DNA of 64,000 bases. It comes from JTS-RE37 sp041744575 (GTDB lineage: Bacteria; Bacteroidota; Bacteroidia; Flavobacteriales; Flavobacteriaceae). Numbering within the stretch: position 1 is the stretch's first letter; each line of letters opens with the position of its first letter. Shown here piece by piece: positions 57,614-64,000 of this stretch. A program made the position numbers and the translations under genes. Below the pieces are notes generated by a model. The model was not told the DNA's origin. It ran no database searches and saw only the letters and a list, made by a program, of their open reading frames with translations. The DNA lies in NCBI GenBank assembly GCA_041744575.1, contig JBGTKP010000031.1:171826-235825 (forward strand). Reading direction: 5' to 3'.

Positions 57614-58376
57614 TATTTTATTATTTATGAGCCTGACGGCCATCCGGGGACAGGAATTACCCGCGAATCCCCAAGCGACTGACTCCCTTGTACCAAAAGA
57701 GCCCTATGGGCTCAGGGTGGGGGTTGATATCAGCAGGCCTGTTCTCTCATTTTTGAACGAGGAATATACCGGACTTGAGTTTATGGGGGACTACAGGCTC
57801 ACACATAAAATATTCCTGGCAGGGGAATTGGGAAATGAAAAGAAATCGGCCAGGGAAGAATTGGGTCATGCAGAGTCTGATAACATAACCAGCCTCTATG
57901 ATTACACTACCAAGGGAAGTTACCTTAAGCTGGGCATCGATTATAATACCTACGACAACTGGTATGGCATGAACAATGTCATCTACCTGGGGGGGCGTTA
58001 TGCAGCAAGTAGTTTTAGCCAGACCCTGAACAGTTATGCCATTTTTGAAAGCAACCGATATTGGAATGGGACGGATCTGATTCAGGGAAGCCTTGCACCC
58101 GAGGAATTCAAAAGCCTGAATGCCACCTGGCTTGAGTTTGTTTTTGGCATTAAAGCCGAACTCTTTGCCAACATATTCCTGGGTGGGAGTGTACGGATAG
58201 GGTTCCTGATCAGCAATAAAACCTCAGAGAGGTTCCCGAATTTATGGATCCCCGGATTCAATCGGGTAACGGATGGAAGCAAGTTTGGGGTAGGATATAA
58301 TTATGGAATTACCTACTTTTTACCGCTTTACAAAAAAGCAAAAAAACCTGAACAAGTGTTGTTGGAGGAAGAATAG
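57594..58376 (+). CDS. DUF6048 family outer membrane beta-barrel-like protein
   Basis: 260 aa with a signal peptide (MLKYIISILLFMSLTAIRGQ). Alternating beta-strands rich in aromatics (YLKLGIDYNTYDNWYGMNNVIYLGGRYA, ANIFLGGSVRIGFLIS, FGVGYNYGITYFLPL) suggest an eight-strand outer-membrane barrel. It overlaps the DUF6452 gene by 20 bp, strong coupling, so the lipoprotein and barrel are probably partners. Role unknown. Confidence 0.78.
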   Translation: MLKYIISILLFMSLTAIRGQELPANPQATDSLVPKEPYGLRVGVDISRPVLSFLNEEYTGLEFMGDYRLTHKIFLAGELGNEKKSAREELGHAESDNITSLYDYTTKGSYLKLGIDYNTYDNWYGMNNVIYLGGRYAASSFSQTLNSYAIFESNRYWNGTDLIQGSLAPEEFKSLNATWLEFVFGIKAELFANIFLGGSVRIGFLISNKTSERFPNLWIPGFNRVTDGSKFGVGYNYGITYFLPLYKKAKKPEQVLLEEE

Positions 58377-58402
58377 GCCTAAAAATGACCGACCCGCTAT
58401 AT

Positions 58403-59578
58403 TTAATTTCCCGGCTGTTTTTTTTCCTTCATGCTGCCGTCATAGATGACATACTGCACCAGTCTTGATTCAAGATGACTATTAAATACCTTTATTTTGC
58501 GGGAAGTTCTCAGGCCTACATGTTTCAGCGCCTCCAGATTGGAGGTAATAAACCATGCCTGGGTTCCGGCATAATGTCGCTTCAGGGTATCCCCAATCTT
58601 TGAATAAAAAGATTCCATTTCCACGTTTAACCGTTCTCCATAAGGCGGATTAAATACCATGTGCAAATGTTCATCTCCGGCCTTTACCGAACTAAAAAAA
58701 TCTTTCCTCTCGACGGTAATAAATTCGGAGAGTCCCGCATTTTCTATGTTATCCTGTGCTTTTCTAACCGCTGACGGCGCTTTGTCAAACCCTGTGATTT
58801 TAAAGGGGATCTCCCGGACCTTATTAAGGCCCGACTGCCTGATAAGCGTGAACAGGTCCGGATCATAGTCCGGCCAGCGTTGAAATGCAAATTCCGGCCT
58901 GTGAAGATTGGCAGGCATATTACAAGCGATCATCGCCGCTTCTATCAACAATGTGCCACTCCCGCACATTGGATCCATAAAATCACTTCGTCCGTCCCAT
59001 CCGCTCAGGAGGAGTAGGCCCGCCGCAAGAACTTCGTTGATCGGAGCTATGTTGGTGGCCGTCTTATAACCTCGTTGATGCAGAGAACTGCCGGAACTGT
59101 CAAGCGCCAGGTTACAATGATTTTTTTGAATGTGAACATGCAACCTTACATCCGGGGATTTGATATCCACATCGGGCCTTCTGCCAAAGGTATTTCTGAG
59201 ATTATCCACGATCCCGTCCTTGACCTTCTGCGAAACAAAGAGCGAGTGAGTAAAGGACTCCGAATGCACTGTGCTGTCAATCGCAAAAGTCGTATCGGGA
59301 CCCAGATATTCGGACCAATTCATGTTGACCGTTTTATCATAAAGGTCCTGCTCATTCCTGACATAAAAGGAATGAATGGGTTTAAGTATTTTGATGGCCG
59401 TTCTTAAACCGAGGTTCGCCTTGTAAAGGAACCCGAGATCTCCTTCAAAGGAGACACTTCGAATGCCTTCCTCAATATTACCCGCACCCAGATTTTTGAG
59501 TTCCCTTGAAAGAAGGGGTTCAAACCCTGCCAGGGTTTTGGCCACCATTTTGAAATTTGAATTCCTTTTCAGTCCCAT
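58403..59578 (-). CDS. THUMP-domain class I RNA methyltransferase (RlmL-like)
   Basis: 391 aa from the ATG at 59578 (MGLKRNSNFKMVAKTLAGFE; 59548 is an alternative). THUMP domain about 50-150, then SAM motifs MDPMCGSGTLLIEAAMIA and the NPPYGER catalytic loop (VFNPPYGERLN). RlmL, which makes m2G2445 in 23S rRNA, is the nearest known relative. Divergent from the ZIP transporter gene. Confidence 0.88.
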   Translation of the reverse strand: MGLKRNSNFKMVAKTLAGFEPLLSRELKNLGAGNIEEGIRSVSFEGDLGFLYKANLGLRTAIKILKPIHSFYVRNEQDLYDKTVNMNWSEYLGPDTTFAIDSTVHSESFTHSLFVSQKVKDGIVDNLRNTFGRRPDVDIKSPDVRLHVHIQKNHCNLALDSSGSSLHQRGYKTATNIAPINEVLAAGLLLLSGWDGRSDFMDPMCGSGTLLIEAAMIACNMPANLHRPEFAFQRWPDYDPDLFTLIRQSGLNKVREIPFKITGFDKAPSAVRKAQDNIENAGLSEFITVERKDFFSSVKAGDEHLHMVFNPPYGERLNVEMESFYSKIGDTLKRHYAGTQAWFITSNLEALKHVGLRTSRKIKVFNSHLESRLVQYVIYDGSMKEKKQPGN

Positions 59579-59648
59579 GAATACCGCAAAATAAGTTAAT
59601 TTTGGACCTGATGACTGCAAATTGCGAGAATAGTTTACTGACCTGCCG

Positions 59649-60320
59649 ATGACCTACCTGCTCCTCATCATGTCTGTATTGCTGAGTTATGGATTTGTCC
59701 TTCTCTTTAATCCCAAGGTAAAAGAATTACTTCAACTCTTACTTGCTTTTTCAGGATCCTTCCTGCTGGCATTGACACTGTTCGAACTGGTTCCTTCCGT
59801 CTATGAAAATTCCGATGGGAAGACGATGGGTCTCTATATCATGCTGGGAATTCTGTTCCAGGTATTCCTTGAATTTTTTTCCAAAGGAGCCGAGCATGGT
59901 CACATCCACTATGATGCCTCAAGGTCCACTTTCCCCTGGTTGCTGCTGGTAAGTCTTTGCATTCATTCATTTATCGAAGGAATTCCGATCGCAAAGCATC
60001 AAACAATCCTTTATGGCATTCTTGTTCACAAGGTACCCATTTCTCTGATCCTTAGTGTTTTCCTGCTCAATTCAGGGATGAGCAGAACAGCCGCCGGATG
60101 CTTTATCTGCCTTTTTGCACTTATGACGCCTCTGGGAAATTTTCTTGCGACCAGCTTCGAGTGGATCAGGAATTACTATGCTGCCCTAACCGCCGTAGTA
60201 ATTGGTGTATTTCTTCATATCTCCACGGTGATCCTTTTTGAAAGTTCCGAAGGACATCGTTTCACCTTTAGAAAGTTATTGTCGATTGCCGCAGGAATTT
60301 TTATAGCCTATCTTTTGTAA
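59649..60320 (+). CDS. ZIP-family metal transporter
   Basis: 223 aa with seven or eight helices. The metal path motifs HSFIEGIP and HKVPIS, in helices IV and V, and an inter-helix His-rich loop (AEHGHIHYD) are present. Imports zinc or other divalent metals. The DUF4268 gene starts the next base after its stop. Confidence 0.87.
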   Translation: MTYLLLIMSVLLSYGFVLLFNPKVKELLQLLLAFSGSFLLALTLFELVPSVYENSDGKTMGLYIMLGILFQVFLEFFSKGAEHGHIHYDASRSTFPWLLLVSLCIHSFIEGIPIAKHQTILYGILVHKVPISLILSVFLLNSGMSRTAAGCFICLFALMTPLGNFLATSFEWIRNYYAALTAVVIGVFLHISTVILFESSEGHRFTFRKLLSIAAGIFIAYLL

Positions 60321-60746
60321 ATGTACAGCCGTGAAGCTTCCAAAAAGTTGCGGCAGGAGTTCTGGACCGCTTTTGGCAAATCCTTCCCCAGGAAATGGAT
60401 CCTTTACCATACACAAATTAAAGGACTAAGCTTCAAATTTGATTTTGATACCAGTAGGGCCATGGTCTGTCTTGATGTGGATGCGGCAGATCCCCAAAAT
60501 GAAGAGGCACTCTGGGAAAGATTGGTCAGGCTGAGAGAAATTCTTCTCAGAGATCATCTCGCTGAGGCACAATATGCAAAGGACTATCTCCTGGATAATG
60601 GGAAAGAGATTTCCAGGGTTTTTGTACTTTTAGAAGGGGTGTCTGTTCATGATAAATCGACCTGGCAAAAAACAATGTACTTCCTTTATGACAAAATGGA
60701 CCGGTTTGAAGTCTTTTATACAACCTACAGAGAATTACTTGAATAG
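60321..60746 (+). CDS. DUF4268 family protein
   Basis: 141 aa, soluble, helical and beta mixed: SKKLRQEFWTAFGKSFPRKWILY, then IKGLSFKFDFDTSRAMVCLDVD and WQKTMYFLYDKMDRFEVFY. The ATG directly follows the ZIP gene stop, so it is co-translated with it. In other proteins DUF4268 is a C-terminal domain of nuclease-like proteins; the stand-alone form has no known function. Confidence 0.8.
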   Translation: MYSREASKKLRQEFWTAFGKSFPRKWILYHTQIKGLSFKFDFDTSRAMVCLDVDAADPQNEEALWERLVRLREILLRDHLAEAQYAKDYLLDNGKEISRVFVLLEGVSVHDKSTWQKTMYFLYDKMDRFEVFYTTYRELLE

Positions 60747-60870
60747 GAAATGGATTGATACGGCGTCTGACCCCAGCCTGACCATCCTGCAATAATTATA
60801 CTAAATTAGAGCGGTCAGCAGTCAGGTGCCGGGAAAGCGCTCTTGAAAAATAAATCTATTAAACTATATC

Positions 60871-61794
60871 ATGGGAATTAAAATTCTATCGATATCCCTC
60901 AGTATCCTTTTTGTCAATATTCTGCAAGCACAAGATCTGGCGCCTATCGAAATAACAACAGAATGGCGTTCACGCATAGAAGGGATGGCACCTGGGTCAT
61001 TGAAACCACCCGGAGCAAAAATGAAACAAATGCTTCTCTTTTCGCTGGTTACCGGGTATGATCACTGGGTGGTACCGCACACAGAGGCTGTAGTACAAAT
61101 CCTCGCTGAAAAATCCAATGAGTTTGAGGTAAGCGTTTCAAATAATATAAAAGCTTTTGAAAGCGATCAGATAAAAAAGTATGACCTGATCGTTTTAAAC
61201 AACAATTGCTCTGAAAGAGACAGACGTAATATATTTTGGGATGTATTAAAGCTGGATTCCACGATGACTGCCGACCAAAAAATGAAAAAGGCAGGTAGGC
61301 TGGAAAAAAATCTCCTTTCATTTGTCAGGAGCGGGGGCGGACTTGTGGTGCTGCATGGCGGGATTACCATGCAAAACAGTTCTGTAGCTTTTGGAAAAAT
61401 GGTAGGCGGGAGTTTTGATTACCATCCTAAACAACAAAATATCAGGGTAATCGTGGCAGATCCCGGACATCCGGTGGTCGCTTCTTTTGAACAAGGAGGA
61501 TTTGATCATGTGGATGAACCTTATTTCTTTAATCGCGCCTACCAGGATTATAATTTTCATCCGCTGCTTTATATGGAAGCCAGTCAGCTCGAGGACTTAC
61601 GAGAAGAAGTGACGGACAATAAGCGGTATATCGCCTGGATAAAGCCTTATGGGAAAGGACGTATATTTTATGCTTCTCCCTCCCACAATGCCCAGAGTTT
61701 TGAAAACCGGCAATTTCTTCAGTTTCTGTTAAACGGTATGCGCTATGCTGCTCATGAGTTGCAATGTGAAGACGGACCATTGCTGCAGCCCTGA
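60871..61794 (+). CDS. Exported ThuA-like protein
   Basis: 307 aa, signal peptide MGIKILSISLSILFVNILQAQ. The ThuA fold, a glutamine-amidotransferase-like domain, is seen in VTGYDHWVVPHTEAVVQIL, LIVLNNNC, GGGLVVLHGGI and RIFYASPSHNAQSF. Related proteins act in disaccharide or polysaccharide use, often fused to or beside sugar enzymes, but no such gene is nearby. Substrate not known. Confidence 0.88.
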   Translation: MGIKILSISLSILFVNILQAQDLAPIEITTEWRSRIEGMAPGSLKPPGAKMKQMLLFSLVTGYDHWVVPHTEAVVQILAEKSNEFEVSVSNNIKAFESDQIKKYDLIVLNNNCSERDRRNIFWDVLKLDSTMTADQKMKKAGRLEKNLLSFVRSGGGLVVLHGGITMQNSSVAFGKMVGGSFDYHPKQQNIRVIVADPGHPVVASFEQGGFDHVDEPYFFNRAYQDYNFHPLLYMEASQLEDLREEVTDNKRYIAWIKPYGKGRIFYASPSHNAQSFENRQFLQFLLNGMRYAAHELQCEDGPLLQP

Positions 61795-61805
61795 GAGATT
61801 CTCAT

Positions 61806-62432
61806 TCAGATGACATCCAGATAAATGTATGTCCAGTGACTTATCGCCCCTCCCAATACGAACAGGTGCCAAATGAAATGGTTAAAAGGGATTTTTCGAT
61901 TGGAGTAAAAGACTGTACCAAGAGTATAAAAGACGGCTCCGGCCGTGATGAGCACCAATCCGGACGGAGAAGTGCTTTGAAATAGTGATCTCATATCCAA
62001 AACGATCAGCCAGCCCATCCCGAGATATAACAAGAGGGATACAGTTTCATATTTACCTGTGAAAAAAAACTTCAGGATGGTCCCGGTGATGGCCAGCCCC
62101 CAAATCGTAAAAAATAGGGCCCAGCCATTGCCGTCCACCAAGGTTATTAAACAGACGGGCGTATAGGTTCCAGCTATCAAAAAATAAATACATATGTGAT
62201 CCAGGATGCGCAGTTTGTGTTTGGCGTATGGCGCAGAAATACTGTGGTACAAGGTTGACGCCGTAAAAAGCAGGAGAATAGAGATGCTGTAGATGCAAAT
62301 TGCTAAGGTGGCATAAGTTGTTTTATACGAATTCTCGGCCAGAAGCAAAACAAAACCGAGGAGTCCGGCGGCAATTCCAGCGCCATGTGTAACGGCGTTC
62401 AAATGTTCTTCCCTGGGATTGACCTGTATCAC
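61806..62432 (-). CDS. Hemolysin III family membrane protein
   Basis: 208 aa with seven helices and the PAQR/HlyIII metal-site residues: HSISAPYAKHKLRILDH, IAGTYTPVCLI, and the C-terminal HLFVLGGAISHW. Probably a membrane hydrolase or receptor-like protein; hemolysis is not established for most members. Start is GTG at 62432, whose first base is the last base of the amidohydrolase stop (TAGTG). Confidence 0.88.
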   Translation of the reverse strand: MIQVNPREEHLNAVTHGAGIAAGLLGFVLLLAENSYKTTYATLAICIYSISILLLFTASTLYHSISAPYAKHKLRILDHICIYFLIAGTYTPVCLITLVDGNGWALFFTIWGLAITGTILKFFFTGKYETVSLLLYLGMGWLIVLDMRSLFQSTSPSGLVLITAGAVFYTLGTVFYSNRKIPFNHFIWHLFVLGGAISHWTYIYLDVI

Positions 62433-63769
62433 TATTTATACCGAGTCCCATGCTTGATGACCAGATCAACATCCTGCAGCAGACTTATATACCGTAGTAC
62501 ATCTCCGTTTACGGCAATGATGTCTGCATATTTCCCCGGAGTAATGGTGCCCACCTGATCCGCGACTCCCATCCATAAAGCCGGCCAGTAAGTGGCTGCC
62601 CTGATGGCATACATGGGATCAATACCAAATTCATTTACCCAGACATCGAGCTCGTTCCAGGTGGATTGGCTATGGAATTTCATAGGAATACCACTGTCTG
62701 TCCCTATCAGGAGAACCACCCCTGCTTCCATGAGTTGTTTCACTTTGGTTTCGAGTGTAGGCTTTCTTGAAGGTGTGAGTTGAAAATAAGGCAGGCGATC
62801 AGGATGTTGGATACTCTTCTGAATATCAGTAACGATACTGTCTGGAAGTCCGAGGTGCCAGGAATCATTGTCCAGTTTTTCGTGGTTATCCCTGACATAT
62901 TCATAATTGTAAAGTCCCTCCACAGTGGGGCACCAGAATAATGGTCCCTTGCTCATTTGTGCGGTGCGCTCCCTGATCATTTCCATGATATCCTCCGGAT
63001 ATTTAGGGGCCGAGGAAAGGCCTGTATGCTCAAAGCAGTCCACTCCCAACTTCAGGCCCCGGCGGATTTCTTCAGGCCGGTGTCCGTGGGCGACCACCTT
63101 GAGTTTCCTTTTATGTGCCTCGTCCACCACTGCCGTGAGCTCTTCCATAGTCATCTCGTCCTGGTCAATCAATTTAATAACGTCCACCCCTGCATCTGCC
63201 AGTTTTCTGATTTTATTTCGTGCATCTTCTGCCCCATTAATTCCCCATCTGAATGCTTCTGTATTGGGATATGGTCGGTGTTGTATGAAAGGTCCGGATA
63301 CATATAAGGTTGCTCCTGGGATTTCGCCATTGTTGATGGCATCCCTTACTTCAATACTGGCTTCTAGGGGAGCCCCCAGGTCTCTGGCACTTGTAACCCC
63401 AGCCATCAGTAACTGATGGGCAGATGCCGGCATGATGACCTCTTTCAGCAAGGGTAAATAGGTTTTATCCCAGTAGGCATAGTCTGAATGCCCGTTGATC
63501 ATGGTGTGGACATGCATATCCCAAAGTCCGGGCATAACGGTCATACCTTCTGTGGATATTACTTCTGCATTGTCCGGAATTTCGAGAGATCCGATGGTTC
63601 CGACTGCCTTAATCTTTTCACCTTCAATAAGTACAATGCTGTTGGAAATGGGTTTTGCTCCAAAGCCATCTATTAATGTTCCTCCGACGAGGGCTTTGAG
63701 TTGTCCGTTCTGACTTTGGACAATTAAGGGCATAAGGCAGAGCAGGAAGGCCGTGGTAAAATTCTTCAT
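62432..63769 (-). CDS. Exported metal-dependent amidohydrolase
   Basis: 445 aa, signal peptide MKNFTTAFLLCLMPLIVQSQ. TIM-barrel amidohydrolase with HxH in MPGLWDMHVHTM, later metal or catalytic residues in KVVAHGHRP, FEHTGLSS and LIGTDSGIPM, and the composite beta domain that returns at the end (TPGKYADIIAVNGD). Related to imidazolonepropionase-like and prolidase-type exported enzymes that cut small amides or dipeptides. Co-transcribed with hemolysin III. Confidence 0.9.
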   Translation of the reverse strand: MKNFTTAFLLCLMPLIVQSQNGQLKALVGGTLIDGFGAKPISNSIVLIEGEKIKAVGTIGSLEIPDNAEVISTEGMTVMPGLWDMHVHTMINGHSDYAYWDKTYLPLLKEVIMPASAHQLLMAGVTSARDLGAPLEASIEVRDAINNGEIPGATLYVSGPFIQHRPYPNTEAFRWGINGAEDARNKIRKLADAGVDVIKLIDQDEMTMEELTAVVDEAHKRKLKVVAHGHRPEEIRRGLKLGVDCFEHTGLSSAPKYPEDIMEMIRERTAQMSKGPLFWCPTVEGLYNYEYVRDNHEKLDNDSWHLGLPDSIVTDIQKSIQHPDRLPYFQLTPSRKPTLETKVKQLMEAGVVLLIGTDSGIPMKFHSQSTWNELDVWVNEFGIDPMYAIRAATYWPALWMGVADQVGTITPGKYADIIAVNGDVLRYISLLQDVDLVIKHGTRYK

Positions 63770-63860
63770 AAGGCAGTCAATTTTGCTAAAGATAGGGATA
63801 CTGTAACAATAAAAAATTGCCGTACGGGAAATGTCTTCCGGGGAAGGTGAATGCAGAATA

Positions 63861-63892
63861 AAAAAAGTCCCTCACATTGCTGTGAAGGACTT
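63861..63892 (-). terminator. Terminator of the rRNA operon
   Basis: On the minus strand AGTCCTTCACA (63892-63882), loop GCAA, TGTGAGGGACT (63877-63867) with one G-U pair, followed by TTTTTTT. Immediately after the 5S rRNA. Confidence 0.9.
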
Positions 63893-63897
63893 TCGAA

Positions 63898-64000
63898 GAA
63901 GGCGGCGGCCTACTCTCCCACTTGATGTAGCAGTACCATCGGCGCAGACGGGCTTAACTTCCCTGTTCGGAATGGAAAGGGGTGGGCCCCGTCGCCATGG
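63898..64000 (-). rRNA. rrf: 5S ribosomal RNA, 5' end beyond the window
   Basis: The complement reads CCATGGCGACGGGGCCCACC at the right edge, then CCGAACAGGGAAGTTAAGCC, CTGCGCCGATGGTACTG and GGGAGAGTAGG followed by CCGCCGCC, the conserved order of bacterial 5S loops B to E and the 3' stem. Roughly 10 bases at the 5' end are missing. The 23S and 16S genes are expected beyond the right edge. The 3' end at 63898 is an estimate. Confidence 0.95.

Noticed and set aside
62925..63416. 163-codon plus-strand frame opposite the amidohydrolase
   Set aside because: Ser-rich antisense translation, a product of the codon pattern of the real gene.

Overview
The window looks like chromosomal DNA of a marine-type flavobacterium (Bacteroidota, Flavobacteriaceae); the genus cannot be told from this sequence. 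Reasons: the Bacteroidota-only gene order bamD-rpoZ-coaBC-porD(DUF4835)-recN, the RprX/RprY-like two-component pair, families that occur mainly in Flavobacteriia (DUF6913, DUF6452, DUF6048), the long flavobacterial-type GAPDH, and promoters of the Bacteroidota type (TTTG about 19 nt before TAnnTTTG) instead of sigma70 -35/-10 boxes. Coding density is high. I see no phage, insertion sequence, CRISPR array or tRNA gene. The right edge holds a 5S rRNA on the minus strand, the end of a ribosomal RNA operon that runs out of the window.

Layout. 0-13.7 kb: end of miaA and gntK (+), then a long minus-strand block: two-component system, coaE, ybbR-like, glycosyltransferase, fabI, the recN/porD/coaBC/rpoZ/bamD operon, and dapA with a DUF6913 gene. 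13.8-17.4 kb (+): a 5'-nucleotidase split into two lipoproteins, and a large unknown exported protein with an OmpA-like segment. 17.5-21.4 kb (-): a tight four-gene operon of a PLP enzyme, a DgcN-like DUF1611 protein, a DgcA/dipeptide-epimerase-like enolase and an unknown protein, probably for D-amino acid or murein-dipeptide metabolism. 21.6-31.2 kb: two SxxK serine hydrolases flanking a nucleotide-transporter-family/HEAT fusion, a GNAT-nitrilase fusion, and an exported protein with glucan-water-dikinase-like domain order. 31.5-42.5 kb: corA, rimK, small proteins, ligA, prmC, and ribD overlapping a HAD phosphatase and a DMT exporter. 42.7-45.3 kb: dnaA with a LMW phosphatase and an RsmI-like methyltransferase, closed by a strong terminator. 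45.4-54.1 kb: cell-wall genes (lysozyme-like protein, mltG, dapF), htrA, gap, trmD, rplS. 54.1-63.8 kb: rocD, rlmD with two exported proteins, a THUMP methyltransferase, a ZIP transporter, a ThuA protein, hemolysin III and an amidohydrolase.

Most genes are housekeeping (translation and RNA modification, CoA, DAP and fatty-acid synthesis, envelope assembly, DNA ligation and replication initiation). The accessory interest is concentrated between 13.7 and 31.3 kb. The best candidates for something not yet described are the exported dikinase-like protein at 28.3-31.2 kb, the four-gene D-amino acid operon at 17.5-21.4 kb, and the transporter-HEAT protein between two penicillin-binding-fold hydrolases. 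The ribD-HAD overlap suggests an answer to which enzyme performs the usually unassigned phosphatase step of riboflavin synthesis in this organism. All functional calls were made by eye from motifs; no searches were run.
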